Below are positions 33,983-42,134 of a stretch of 64,000 nucleotides of DNA, piece after piece. The stretch's first letter is position 1. Each line of letters opens with the position of its first letter. Made by a program: the position numbers and the translations under genes. The stretch covers positions 3,100,001 through 3,164,000 of the forward strand of contig OZ253540.1 of the NCBI GenBank assembly GCA_965262485.1, given 5' to 3'. The notes below the pieces were generated by a model. It did no database searches. It had not been told where the DNA came from and saw only the letters and a program-made list of their open reading frames with translations. The DNA comes from Bin87 sp965262485 (GTDB lineage: Bacteria; Chloroflexota; Dehalococcoidia; Lucifugimonadales; UBA3495).

Positions 33983-34798
33983 TCAATTGGCGACGTTGCG
34001 TAACCTCTGTTGGCGCAGGAACCCGTCAAGCCACGCCCGGTCGGCCTCCGAAAGCGGCGGCTCCGGGTCTTGCTGGTAGTCAATGTCACGATCGTAAGAC
34101 CCGATGGCATACACATCGTCCACGATGGGTTTCAGGTTGATGGCGATGCCCTCCGCGCCTTTGGCCAGAGGGAGGACGAACTGGGGGATACGGGAGCGCA
34201 TATTGAAGACATACAGCTCGGCATCGGGGGACAGGCGGGCGTTGTGGACAAGGATACGGTAGTCGCTGCGGGGAACATCGCCAACAACGGGCATAGGCAG
34301 ACCGGCGCGTAACAGGTCAATCTCCACCAGGTGGGAGAAGCTGTACTGCACTTCGGCGCGCTTGGCCAGGTATTCGCGGCGGCTATCGCCGTATTTGTTG
34401 GTGGAGGACAGCAGTTCTATCACGGCAACGACTTCCCGATTATCCACTCGCAGGACTTCCAAATAATTCTCCTTTTCCATATCAGTAGCCGGAAGCTGAA
34501 CGGTGATGGCTTCGTCGTTTTGCTTGGGCTCAGCCACTGCTGTGGCCGTGGCTGTTGCGGCTCCGTCGTCCAGAATCATAACGTCGGGTATGCGGTAGCT
34601 GCGCCGACCACTGGTGTCGGGCTCTTCGGCTACGTATACCCTTTGTTCAATGCGCACAATGTATTCCGGTCGGAGCTGCGGGCCGAGGAACCGGTCGAGG
34701 CCGGCGATAATACGGTTATGGATACCCGGCCAGAGGTCGGCGCGCTCCAGATAAGGGTTCATCCCCGGGAAAGGGTTTACCGGCAGTGCGCTGGTCAT
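33983..34798 (-). CDS. DUF4058 family protein
   Basis: The 271-residue protein begins MTSALPVNPFPGMNPYLERA, the FPGMxPYLE hallmark of DUF4058, a family frequent in Cyanobacteria, Planctomycetes and Chloroflexota. Further conserved strings are YRIPDVMIL, VVAVIELLSSTNK, YLAKRAEVQYSFSHLVEIDLLR and the C-terminal SEADRAWLDGFLRQQRLR. The IPDVxIL...ELLSxxNK layout recalls a PD-(D/E)xK fold (D, E, K), so a nuclease origin is possible. ATG at 34798 overlaps the preceding stop as TAATG, so it is co-translated. The longer frame to 35143 is not used. Confidence 0.8.
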   Translation of the reverse strand: MTSALPVNPFPGMNPYLERADLWPGIHNRIIAGLDRFLGPQLRPEYIVRIEQRVYVAEEPDTSGRRSYRIPDVMILDDGAATATATAVAEPKQNDEAITVQLPATDMEKENYLEVLRVDNREVVAVIELLSSTNKYGDSRREYLAKRAEVQYSFSHLVEIDLLRAGLPMPVVGDVPRSDYRILVHNARLSPDAELYVFNMRSRIPQFVLPLAKGAEGIAINLKPIVDDVYAIGSYDRDIDYQQDPEPPLSEADRAWLDGFLRQQRLRNVAN

Positions 34799-35829
34799 TA
34801 TCCCGCGGCGGCGATTTTGCGGGTGCGGATGCGGTAGCCGGTAGTGTCGATGATGGCGCTGTAGCGTCCGCCGGTGCCGCCGCCGTGCATGATCAGGATG
34901 TCGTTGGGGTCGTCGGCGCAGCGCATGATCAGCCGGTCGTCGCCGGGTCGTTCGGGTCCCTGCTTGGAACCCAGTTGAACCAGCTCGGCCCGCGAGCGTC
35001 CGCTGTTTTCGATGAGAAACTCCTGTATGTCCTGGCGTGTCCAGCCGTCGCCCTGCAGGGTAAGGGCATGTTCCGGCCCGATGACGATGACCCACTGGGC
35101 GGGGTACCGATGGGCTAGGGCCGTTGACCGCAGGGCGTCGCAAATCCCCAGCAGTATCGAGCGGCCGGTGTGGCCGTAGCTGTTGGGAACGCTGACCGGA
35201 TTGTACGCCACGGCCACTGTTACGACGCTGTCGGAGGCCTGGAAACCACGGCTGACGTGCAGCGGTTCCCAGGGGGAATCTTCTTCGTTTTCGGCGATGC
35301 AGAAGGTGTACTTGGCCGGCGTGCCCAGGGTGCCGCGGTCGAGATGACCGGGCCAGGCGTCAAAGCCGTTCATAAAGCAGAGGCGCACGGCTCGACCGAT
35401 GCTGGCGTTGGCGCGGAAACCGGGCCCGAAAAGACCGTCGCGGCTGTTGATGCCCAGGGCTTCGCGAATCGGCCCGTTGAGAACCATGAGGATGCTGGGG
35501 GAACTGGTGGACGACGCCGCCATATTGACGAAGTTTCGTTCTTCTTCCAGCGTGCGCAGGGCGGTGACCAGAACGGGGAAGTAGTCGGACTGGCAGCCGG
35601 CCATCACGGCATTGGCGGCGGCGTTTTCGGAGGTGATGACACGGCTGCGCATGTCCAGATTAAGCAGCTCTTCTTCGCCGGTGAGACCGGCCAGGGACAG
35701 CATCTCGCGAACCTTGTAGTCGGCAGGGGGAACCACGGGCAGGCCATCCGTCCAGCCCAGGCGGAAACATTCCTCGATGGCCTCGATGGTATCGGCGGTT
35801 TCAACGTGGCGTTCCGCGCTGCTGGTCAT
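34798..35829 (-). CDS. Hypothetical protein related to UGSC-associated region
   Basis: The 343-residue soluble protein begins with TIEAIEECFRLGWTDGLPVV and PPADYKVREML. This WTDGLPVVPP entry is, from memory, the kind of sequence found fused to or beside UGSC-motif proteins, but this protein has no UGSC motif. Other notable stretches are NAAANAVMAGCQSDYFPVL, SSTSSPSILMVLNGPI, FGPGFRANASIGRAVRL and MHGGGTGGRYSAI. Oxidoreductase-like or metal-binding roles are speculative. The stop overlaps the DUF4058 start. It lies 4.5 kb upstream of the UGSC gene on the same strand. Confidence 0.55.
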   Translation of the reverse strand: MTSSAERHVETADTIEAIEECFRLGWTDGLPVVPPADYKVREMLSLAGLTGEEELLNLDMRSRVITSENAAANAVMAGCQSDYFPVLVTALRTLEEERNFVNMAASSTSSPSILMVLNGPIREALGINSRDGLFGPGFRANASIGRAVRLCFMNGFDAWPGHLDRGTLGTPAKYTFCIAENEEDSPWEPLHVSRGFQASDSVVTVAVAYNPVSVPNSYGHTGRSILLGICDALRSTALAHRYPAQWVIVIGPEHALTLQGDGWTRQDIQEFLIENSGRSRAELVQLGSKQGPERPGDDRLIMRCADDPNDILIMHGGGTGGRYSAIIDTTGYRIRTRKIAAAG

Positions 35830-35908
35830 GCTGTCCTCACTTGGTAGGGCGTAGTCTGCAAGTTGGGGTGATTGTACACCGGGCGGCGGCGTTTATCGAA
35901 CCTGGCGG

Positions 35909-36322
35909 TTATGCGGCGTCAGAGGATTGGGTGAGCGGTTCCAGGATGTCCAGCAGGGTTGCCATTTGGTCAAGTCGCAAGTCGATACCCTCAACGTCCA
36001 GGAACCGTTTTCGCGTGTAAAAATTCGCGTGCAAGACATTGGCGATGCCGGCCATTCCGATCAATCGCGCGTCGCCGGTAGCGCGGCGGACATTTTCCAA
36101 CACAACATTGAACTGGGAATGTGTTTCATACTCCCAGCCCTGGGCTTCGGCGACGGCTTTGGCCATCCAGGCAGCGGCGCCCCAGCCCTTTTCGGAAGCT
36201 TGGTGCAGGTCGTCCTCGGCGAGGTATTGGCGGCTTTTGACCAGAAACTCACGGGCCTGCTGCCGGTAGTCGGCAACGGCGTCGTTCTGGTCGAAAGGTT
36301 CGATGGGGGAAGTTTGGGTCAT
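35909..36322 (-). CDS. PaREP1-family protein, copy A
   Basis: The 137-residue helical protein has the PaREP1/HEPN-like pattern ADYRQQAREFLVKSRQYLAE, ASEKGWGAAAWMAKAVAEAQ and a C-terminal LHANFYTRKRFLD. These small all-alpha proteins, first named from archaeal repeats, occur in tandem families; their role is unknown, and similarity to HEPN domains hints at RNA or nucleotide biology. The first 60 residues are nearly identical, in DNA too, to the gene at 36370-36783, while the remainder differs strongly. Confidence 0.72.
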   Translation of the reverse strand: MTQTSPIEPFDQNDAVADYRQQAREFLVKSRQYLAEDDLHQASEKGWGAAAWMAKAVAEAQGWEYETHSQFNVVLENVRRATGDARLIGMAGIANVLHANFYTRKRFLDVEGIDLRLDQMATLLDILEPLTQSSDAA

Positions 36323-36369
36323 GGGGTAGAGCTCCGGCGTTGTTCCGGTGAGGTGAACAGGGTTACGGG

Positions 36370-36783
36370 TCAGGCGTCGGGTTGGTGTTCGGTCAACGGT
36401 TCCAGGATGTCCAGCAGGATTGCCATTCGGTCCAGTCCGACGCCTATATCGTCTGGGCGCAGAAAACGTTTCCTGGTGTAGAAATAGCCGTGGAGTTCGT
36501 TGGCCTCCGCTCTCAAGCCACGCAGCCGCGCATCGCTGGACAACTGTTGCGCGCGGTGCATCACGTCGACAAATTCGTCGTGGCGGGTGTATTTCCAGCC
36601 CTGGGCTTCGGCGACGGCTTTGGCCATCCAGGCCGCGGCGCCCCAGCCCTTTTCGGAAGCTTGGTGCAGGTCGTCCTCGGCGAGGTATTGGCGGCTTTTG
36701 ACCAGAAACTCACGGGCCTGCTGCCGGTAGTCGGCAACGGCGCTGTTCTGGTCGAAAGGTTCGATAGGGGAGGTTTGGGTCAT
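36370..36783 (-). CDS. PaREP1-family protein, copy B
   Basis: A paralogue of the preceding entry with the same 137-residue length and the same start MTQTSPIEPFDQN. Residues 1-62 match copy A at all but one position, then diverge: KYTRHDEFVDVMHRAQQLSS against EYETHSQFNVVLENVRRATG. The end TRKRFLRPDDIGVGLDRMAI keeps the family pattern. The two are in tandem, 47 bases apart, and probably form one transcript. Confidence 0.72.
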   Translation of the reverse strand: MTQTSPIEPFDQNSAVADYRQQAREFLVKSRQYLAEDDLHQASEKGWGAAAWMAKAVAEAQGWKYTRHDEFVDVMHRAQQLSSDARLRGLRAEANELHGYFYTRKRFLRPDDIGVGLDRMAILLDILEPLTEHQPDA

Positions 36784-36827
36784 GGGATAGAGCTCCGGAG
36801 GGTGAACGATTCAGGCTCTATTTTACT

Positions 36828-37151
36828 TTACTCGCGGAGCTTGCCGGTAACAACTAACCCATCGGTAACGCTGTAACCGTGACCCGGAAATTCGCGCTGG
36901 CTGTTGGTGTCCATGAAGGATGTGCGCCCGCTGACGATGGGAGTGATGAATATGACGTCATAGCCGGCCGCGTCCAAATCGTTGCAGCATCGTTCCAGGT
37001 GGTCTGTCATCTGCGCCAGCCGCGTCCGTTCTTCGCTGGTGATGCGGACGCCGCCGGCGCTACCGCCGTGGGTGGATACGGTGGTATCGGCGTATACATA
37101 CCTGGTAGTGTAGGTGGGTTTGTTGCCGGAGGTATCAGGCTGGCGGAACAT
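36828..37151 (-). CDS. Hypothetical protein
   Basis: A 107-residue soluble protein, MFRQPDTSGNKPTYTTRYVY at its start, with a Cys-Cys pair in HLERCCNDLDAAGYDVIFIT and ending DGLVVTGKLRE. The GYDVIFITPIVSG strand may be part of a small alpha/beta fold. Start 37151 is preferred, because the longer frame to 37193 begins inside a dispersed repeat. It has the same direction as the PaREP1 genes and lies 44 bases upstream of copy B. Not recognised. Confidence 0.5.
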   Translation of the reverse strand: MFRQPDTSGNKPTYTTRYVYADTTVSTHGGSAGGVRITSEERTRLAQMTDHLERCCNDLDAAGYDVIFITPIVSGRTSFMDTNSQREFPGHGYSVTDGLVVTGKLRE

Positions 37152-37192
37152 GATGCGCTCTACAAAACCGTTCGCGTTCCCTACCCCGTTCA

Positions 37193-37439
37193 TCCTGAGC
37201 CTGTCGAAGGATCATCCTGTCATTGCGAGCCCGTACTCGATGCCGGGGGTTGGCAATCTCGTCGCCGCTTGTTCAGCCGCCTTGTCATTGCGAGCGTAGC
37301 GTGGCAATCTCGATGAGATAGTGCAATGACGGTAGGCTGATGCATCGAGATTGCCACGTCGCTGACGCTCCTCGCAATGACAGGGGGCCCCTCGACAGGC
37401 TCGTTACGACAATGAGCCAGGGTTATGGACGCTGGAAGA
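37193..37439. repeat. Repeat cluster
   Basis: An inverted CCTGAGCCTGTCGAAGGATC unit at 37193-37212, a variant TGTCATTGCGAG half (37219-37262, with a CCCGTACTCGATGCCGGGG middle), and a full palindromic element at about 37284-37381. No gene between 37152 and 37439. Confidence 0.8.
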
Positions 37440-38342
37440 CTACCCGCCCATGCTCTGGAAACGCAGCTGCACTCCGGACCTCTCTTCCTGCAGGCGCGCC
37501 ACCGCGTCTGAGTCTTCGGGACCCCAGCCGCGGAACATCGCCTCGACGTGTCGCTGGTCAACCAGGTTGGAAAGCTCCATCGGGATACCGTATTCGCGCC
37601 CCAGGTCGGTGGCCAGGCGGACGTCCTTGGCGGCCAGCGCGGTGGCGAATCCGGGTTCAAAGTTGCCGCTGAACAGGTAGCGGGGGAATTTTTCGGTGAG
37701 GCGGCGGTTGCCTCCGCTGCTGTTGGCAATGACATCGGCCAGCGTTTCCAGGTCCACACCCGCCTTGACTCCCAGCGTCAACGACTCGGCCATCAGCACG
37801 CCGATGCCCATGGACAGCAGGTTGTTGCAGATTTTGGTCACCATGCCGGCGCCGATGTCGCCGCAATAGACCACGTGGGCGCCGATGGCATCCAGCATTG
37901 GCTTTACCTTTTCGAAGGTTGCCCGGTCGCCGCCGGCCATCACAGCCAGGGTTCCCGCGGCGGCTCCGTACACGCCTCCGCTGACGGGAGCGTCCAGAAC
38001 GGTGACCCCGCGAGCGGCGCATTCGGCATGGAGTCGCCGGATGACGGTGGGCGAATTGGTGGACAGGTCAACGTAAATATCGCCGGGGCTGGCGCTCGAC
38101 ATGATGCCGTTCTCGCCCATAACCACCGCCTCAACATCGCGGGGCACCGGCAGCGAGGTGAACACGGCGTCGGCGGCAACGACGCATCCGGCCGGGCTGT
38201 CGGACCAGGTCGCGCCCATCTCCAGCAGGTTGGTGGCCGACTCGCGGCGCAGGTCGTGCACGGTCAGCTGGTGGCCGGCTTTAATCATGTTGGCAGCCAT
38301 GGGATTGCCCATATTTCCAACGCCAATGAACCCAGCTTTCAT
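37440..38342 (-). CDS. 3-hydroxyisobutyrate dehydrogenase family oxidoreductase
   Basis: The 300-residue beta-hydroxyacid dehydrogenase has NAD(P)-binding GFIGVGNMGNPMAANMI at 4-20, substrate loop DAPVSGGVYGAAAGTLAVM at about 118-136, and catalytic Lys in GAGMVTKICNNLL. It oxidises a 3-hydroxy acid such as 3-hydroxyisobutyrate or tartronate semialdehyde. The ATG at 38342 is preceded by GAGGAG at 9 bases; the open frame extends to 38591, but that part lies in repeats. Length is normal. Confidence 0.92.
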   Translation of the reverse strand: MKAGFIGVGNMGNPMAANMIKAGHQLTVHDLRRESATNLLEMGATWSDSPAGCVVAADAVFTSLPVPRDVEAVVMGENGIMSSASPGDIYVDLSTNSPTVIRRLHAECAARGVTVLDAPVSGGVYGAAAGTLAVMAGGDRATFEKVKPMLDAIGAHVVYCGDIGAGMVTKICNNLLSMGIGVLMAESLTLGVKAGVDLETLADVIANSSGGNRRLTEKFPRYLFSGNFEPGFATALAAKDVRLATDLGREYGIPMELSNLVDQRHVEAMFRGWGPEDSDAVARLQEERSGVQLRFQSMGG

Positions 38343-38496
38343 AACGCAAATCTCCTCGAAGACGCCGGCAATTCTCTGCGGGCGATAAGTGGGCGCATTA
38401 TAGCACCGTGTTGGGTTCGCCCCGGCTGGTGGTGTGGATTGCGCCATTGTGCCGCCGTCTTTTGCCGGGGAGGCGAGGCGCACCTGCCAGTCCATG

Positions 38497-38502
38497 TATA
38501 AT
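38497..38502 (+). promoter_or_regulatory. -10 element upstream of hydrolase pair
   Basis: TATAAT, just before the first copy of the duplicated ribosome-binding region at 38518-38541. No clear -35. Confidence 0.4.
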
Positions 38503-38517
38503 ACGGGCAGCAACCGA

Positions 38518-38700
38518 CAATCACCGTAAGGAGCAGGCGTACCCGCGTCTGTCATTGCGAGCATAGCGTGGCAATCTCGTCGCCGTAGCAATGGTGGTTT
38601 GCCGACGTGTGTTCAGCCACAACGAGATTGCCACGTCGCTGCGCTCCTCGCAATGACAAAGCCGGGTGCGCGTGAGCAATCACCATCAAGGAGCAGGCGT
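38518..38700. repeat. Palindromic repeat inserted at an RBS, with about 24-bp flanking duplication
   Basis: CAATCACCGTAAGGAGCAGG (about 38519-38538) and CAATCACCATCAAGGAGCAGG-like sequence (about 38677-38698) flank a complete TGTCATTGCGAG element (38550-38657). The Shine-Dalgarno region of the hydrolase gene is thus present twice, with only the right copy in place before the ATG. Confidence 0.75.
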
Positions 38701-39678
38701 ATGGCGACCCAGGCAGACCTTGAATCCTTTGTTACCGAGGTTACGCGCCCGGATGATTTTGACGATTTCTGGGACGGCGTGCTGGCCGAGCTGGCCGAAA
38801 TGCCGCTGGATGCCAGGGTCGATATTGACCCGCTGCGCAGCACGGACGCCGTGAACGTGTATCAGGTTACCTACCGCAGCATGGACGGGCTGGATATATT
38901 TGGATGGTACAGCGTGCCCTCCGAGGGGGACGGTCCTTTTCCCGCCGTGCTGATTCTCCCCGGGTACAAGTCGGAACCATCGCTGCGGCGGGACTGGGGA
39001 CAGAAAGGTGTGGTGGCTCTGTGTGTGGCCGTAAGGGGGAAGCTGCCCAGCAGCGCGCAGTTCAATCCGGGCTACCCGGGCCTGTTGACTCACGGGGTGG
39101 AAAGCCGGGACACCTACAGTTATCGGGGTGTTATCTCCGACTGCGTCCGCGGCGTGGACTTCCTGCTGTCGCGTCCGGAGGTGGACCCGGAACGCATCTA
39201 CGCTTGCGGTAGCAGCCAGGGCGGAGGGTTGACCCTGATCACCACGGCGTTGAGGCCGGAAATAAAGGCGGGGGTTTCGGGATACCCGTTCCTGTGCTGT
39301 TTCCCGGAATCCATGAAGATGCTGCGCAGTTATCCGTATGACGAGTTATCGTGCTACAGCCGGGCTTATCCCGACCGGACCGACCGGATGCTGGAGACGC
39401 TGCGGTATTTTGACGCGGTGAACTTTGCGCCGCGCATCAGGTGTCCCATGGTGGTGGGTATTGCCCTGGAGGACGAAGTGTGCCCGCCGGGTACGAGCTA
39501 TGCCGCCTATCGTTTGCTGGGCGGCGAACGGGAGTTGTGGTTGTTCCCCAACTCAGGCCACGGCAACGCCCACGACTATCCGGCGCAGGAGACGGCCTGG
39601 CTGGAGCGGAAGATCGGGGTGAGCCAGGCGCCGGCAGCCAACGCCCAGGGCGCGCGTCCGCAGGGTACCGACGCATGA
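38701..39678 (+). CDS. Acetyl xylan esterase-like alpha/beta hydrolase
   Basis: The 325-residue protein is of the AXE1/cephalosporin deacetylase type. The N-terminal extension RPDDFDDFWDGVLAELAEMP is diagnostic. The nucleophile is S172 in CGSSQGGG, the acid is in ALEDEVCPPGT and the base His in NSGHGNAHD. It deacetylates sugars or other small esters. The ATG at 38701 is chosen because AAGGAG stands 9 bases before it; the open frame back to 38599 runs through a repeat. It overlaps the next gene by four bases (ATGA). Confidence 0.87.
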   Translation: MATQADLESFVTEVTRPDDFDDFWDGVLAELAEMPLDARVDIDPLRSTDAVNVYQVTYRSMDGLDIFGWYSVPSEGDGPFPAVLILPGYKSEPSLRRDWGQKGVVALCVAVRGKLPSSAQFNPGYPGLLTHGVESRDTYSYRGVISDCVRGVDFLLSRPEVDPERIYACGSSQGGGLTLITTALRPEIKAGVSGYPFLCCFPESMKMLRSYPYDELSCYSRAYPDRTDRMLETLRYFDAVNFAPRIRCPMVVGIALEDEVCPPGTSYAAYRLLGGERELWLFPNSGHGNAHDYPAQETAWLERKIGVSQAPAANAQGARPQGTDA

Positions 39679-40562
39679 CTGAAAACCCAATAACTCCCGA
39701 GGTGTTCTGGCAGCAGACCGAAGCGGAACTGTCGGAATGGAATCCGGACGTGGCGGTGGAGGTGGATTCCTTTTACTCGCAGCCGGAGTGGGAAGTATAT
39801 CGGATGCACTACACCGGCGCCGGCGGTCAACGGCTGTTCGCCTGGTTTTCGGCGCCACGGGGTGATGGGCCCTACCCGGCGTTGGTCAGGATGCCCGACT
39901 ATGCCAGCGTCCACGACATCATCTACACGCCGTTGCGCCACCGAGCGGTGGTGATGAATCCCACCTACCGAGGCCAACGCCATAGCGACGGCATGGTGCG
40001 GGCGAGTTATCCGGGACTGCTGACGGAGGGGATTGAAGACGTGCGTTCCTGCGTGGTTGTGGGCGCTTTCGCCGACGCCCTGCGCTCCCTGGACGTGCTG
40101 GAGGCGCAACAGGTGGCGCAGATCGGGACCGTGGCGTTGACCGGCGCCGGCCTGGGAGCCGGTTTGTCGCTGGCGGCGGCGGCCAGGCGACCGCGAGTGT
40201 CGGCGGTGGCGGCCGATACACCGATGCCGTTGGGAAATCGGGCGGCGCTGGAACCGGGGTTGGGTTACCCGTTGGCGGAGCTGGGGGATTACCTGCGGTT
40301 GTATCCGGATCGCCGGAACCGGGTGGAGGCCACGCTGTCGGTACTCGATCCGCTGCACGTCGCGGCATCGGTGCGGGCGCCGGTGCTGCTCAGCGCCGGC
40401 AGGTTCGACCGGAGCACGTGTCCCCTGGCGTTCAGCGAGGAACTGGCGGCCGCCCTGCCCAACTGCGATTTCAGGCTCTACGACGGCGGAGCCGAGGGCG
40501 GCGGTCACGAACATGCCCAGATACGGGCAGCCTGGCTCGGCGAGATGCTGGGGTTGAACTGA
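39675..40562 (+). CDS. AXE-like hydrolase paralogue lacking the nucleophile
   Basis: The 295-residue paralogue of the preceding gene is translationally coupled to it (ATGA). It shares the overall plan: TPEVFWQQTEAELSEWNPDV entry, NPTYRGQRHSDGMVRASYPG corresponding to the first protein's GKLPSSAQFNPGYPG, AGRFDRSTCP for the acid and GGGHEHAQ for the His. The nucleophile elbow, however, reads LTGAGLGAG, with Gly159 where Ser is needed. It is therefore probably not an esterase itself; a partner or ligand-binding role with the active copy is inferred. Frame before 39675 is a shadow. Confidence 0.75.
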   Translation: MTENPITPEVFWQQTEAELSEWNPDVAVEVDSFYSQPEWEVYRMHYTGAGGQRLFAWFSAPRGDGPYPALVRMPDYASVHDIIYTPLRHRAVVMNPTYRGQRHSDGMVRASYPGLLTEGIEDVRSCVVVGAFADALRSLDVLEAQQVAQIGTVALTGAGLGAGLSLAAAARRPRVSAVAADTPMPLGNRAALEPGLGYPLAELGDYLRLYPDRRNRVEATLSVLDPLHVAASVRAPVLLSAGRFDRSTCPLAFSEELAAALPNCDFRLYDGGAEGGGHEHAQIRAAWLGEMLGLN

Positions 40563-41040
40563 AGGGAACAGGTTATTACATGGATGATCCTTACGACAGG
40601 CTCAGGACGAGCCGGGGAGGGGACGTGTATTTACATGGATGAACAGGATGGACAGGATTTTGAGCAATTAGGGCGTTTTTGCCTCCGGCGGAAGACGGGC
40701 ACTTTATCGATCGCTAACGCTGGGGCCTTCTGGATTCCCGCTTCCGCGGGAATGACGGTTGCGGTGCGGGAATGACGGGCAGGGATTGGCGTTAATCGAA
40801 TGACTCTGCCCCCCACCTTCGCCGTCATTGCCGGGAGCGTCAGCGGCGTGGCAATCCCTTTACAGATAACACCCAGAAATCCTGTCCATCCTGTTCATCC
40901 ATGTAAAAACCCGACCCCTGCCCCGGCCTAAAACTCTGTCCATCCATGTAAAGCCCGTCCCCCCTCTCCCACCGGGAGAGGGGCCGGGGGTGAGGGCCGT
41001 ACCCACCTTGTCATTGCCACGCTGCGCTCGCAATTACGGA
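40563..41040. repeat. Large intergenic repeat mosaic
   Basis: No gene. It holds a CTTACGACAGGCTCAGGACG unit (40589-40608), a perfect 31-bp inverted repeat of the GGATGAACAGGATGGACAGG type (40630-40660 and 40877-40907), a GGATTCCCGCTTCCGCGGGA unit at about 40732-40752, a TCATTGCCGGGAGCGTCAGC half-unit (40825-40844) and a CTCTCCCACCGGGAGAGG unit (about 40966-40983). Confidence 0.8.
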
Positions 41041-41072
41041 TTAAAGCGGGTACGCGTGAGCGCCTTCGTGCG

Positions 41073-41102
41073 TTGCCGCCGGATTGAGCCCTATGCTATA
41101 CT
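41073..41102 (+). promoter_or_regulatory. Promoter for rpsB cluster
   Basis: TTGCCG (41073-41078), 18-base spacer, TATACT (41097-41102). The predicted start is about 41109, 74 bases before rpsB. Confidence 0.6.
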
Positions 41103-41182
41103 GCCGAAGGTTATAGAAATCTGGCCTAAACAAGGGTGTTTCACCGTGTGTGAGGCCCCACAAATACGAGGCGAAGAATTTT

Positions 41183-42064
41183 ATGGTACAGGCCCCAGAA
41201 CGTCCGGCAGAGGCTGCGCCCCGGCTGGAACCCATCACGATGAAATCGTTGCTGGAAGCAGGTGTCCACTTTGGCCACCAGACCCGGCGGTGGAACCCCC
41301 GTATGCGGCGCTACATATTTACCCAGCGCAACGGCATACACATCATCGATCTGCAACAGACGATGGGGCTGATCACCGACGCCTACCGCGCCATGGTTGA
41401 ACTGTCTGCCGCAGGCGGCAAAGTCCTGTTTGTCGGCACCAAGAAGCAGGCTCAGGATGTTATTGCGTCGGAAGCGGAGGGCGTGGGGCACTGGTACGTC
41501 AACCAGCGCTGGCTGGGTGGCACGCTGACCAACTTCCAGACCATCAAGGCCCGTATCGATTACATGAAGGGGCTGCAGGAGCAACGGGATTCCGGCTATC
41601 TGAATCGCTTGCCCAAGAAGGAAACCGTGCGGTTGACGCACGTCCTGGACAAGCTGGAGAAGTACTTTACCGGATTGCGGGATATGGACCGGCTGCCCAA
41701 TGCCCTTTTCGTGATTGACATCGGCAAGGAAGATCTGTGCATTGCCGAGGCGCGCCGCCTGAACATACCCATTTTTGCCATCGTTGACACCGACTGCGAC
41801 CCGGGTCAGGTTACCCACCCGGTGCCCGGCAACGACGACGCTGTACGATCAATCCGGCTGATAACCGGTCGGATGGCCGCCGCCATTGAGGAAGGAAAAG
41901 CCCAGCGAGAGGCAATGCAGATAGCGCAGGCAGAAGCGGAAGGCCTGGAATCCGGCGAAGGCGCCGACGAAGAAATGAGCCCCGAGGAAGAAGCCCGCTT
42001 CTCTGGCACCATTACGCTGGAGGAACTGGGCCAGATGATGTCGTCGCGCCCGTTAGAACCCTAA
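41183..42064 (+). CDS. rpsB: 30S ribosomal protein S2
   Basis: The 293-residue protein shows the S2 core: MKSLLEAGVHFGHQTRRWNP (from about residue 20), KVLFVGTKKQAQDVI, WLGGTLTNFQTI and PNALFVIDIGKEDLCIAEAR. The C-terminal tail is acidic and extends about 40 residues past the usual end. Start ATG 41183 is preferred over an in-frame GTG at 41150 because GAGG lies upstream of it, though spacing is long. It is the first gene of the translation/envelope cluster, and tsf follows as usual. Confidence 0.95.
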   Translation: MVQAPERPAEAAPRLEPITMKSLLEAGVHFGHQTRRWNPRMRRYIFTQRNGIHIIDLQQTMGLITDAYRAMVELSAAGGKVLFVGTKKQAQDVIASEAEGVGHWYVNQRWLGGTLTNFQTIKARIDYMKGLQEQRDSGYLNRLPKKETVRLTHVLDKLEKYFTGLRDMDRLPNALFVIDIGKEDLCIAEARRLNIPIFAIVDTDCDPGQVTHPVPGNDDAVRSIRLITGRMAAAIEEGKAQREAMQIAQAEAEGLESGEGADEEMSPEEEARFSGTITLEELGQMMSSRPLEP

Positions 42065-42134
42065 CCAACGCACCGAAGCCCGACCGCACCGAAACCCGCC
42101 CACTATCAGATACATATACCAGGAGGCTCCAAAG

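Noticed and set aside
37548..38501. 317-residue plus-strand ORF
   Set aside because: Opposite the hydroxyisobutyrate dehydrogenase gene; no start signal and shadow-type composition.
38599..38700. N-terminal extension of the acetyl xylan esterase-like gene
   Set aside because: It is translated repeat sequence; the RBS and conserved start are at 38701.
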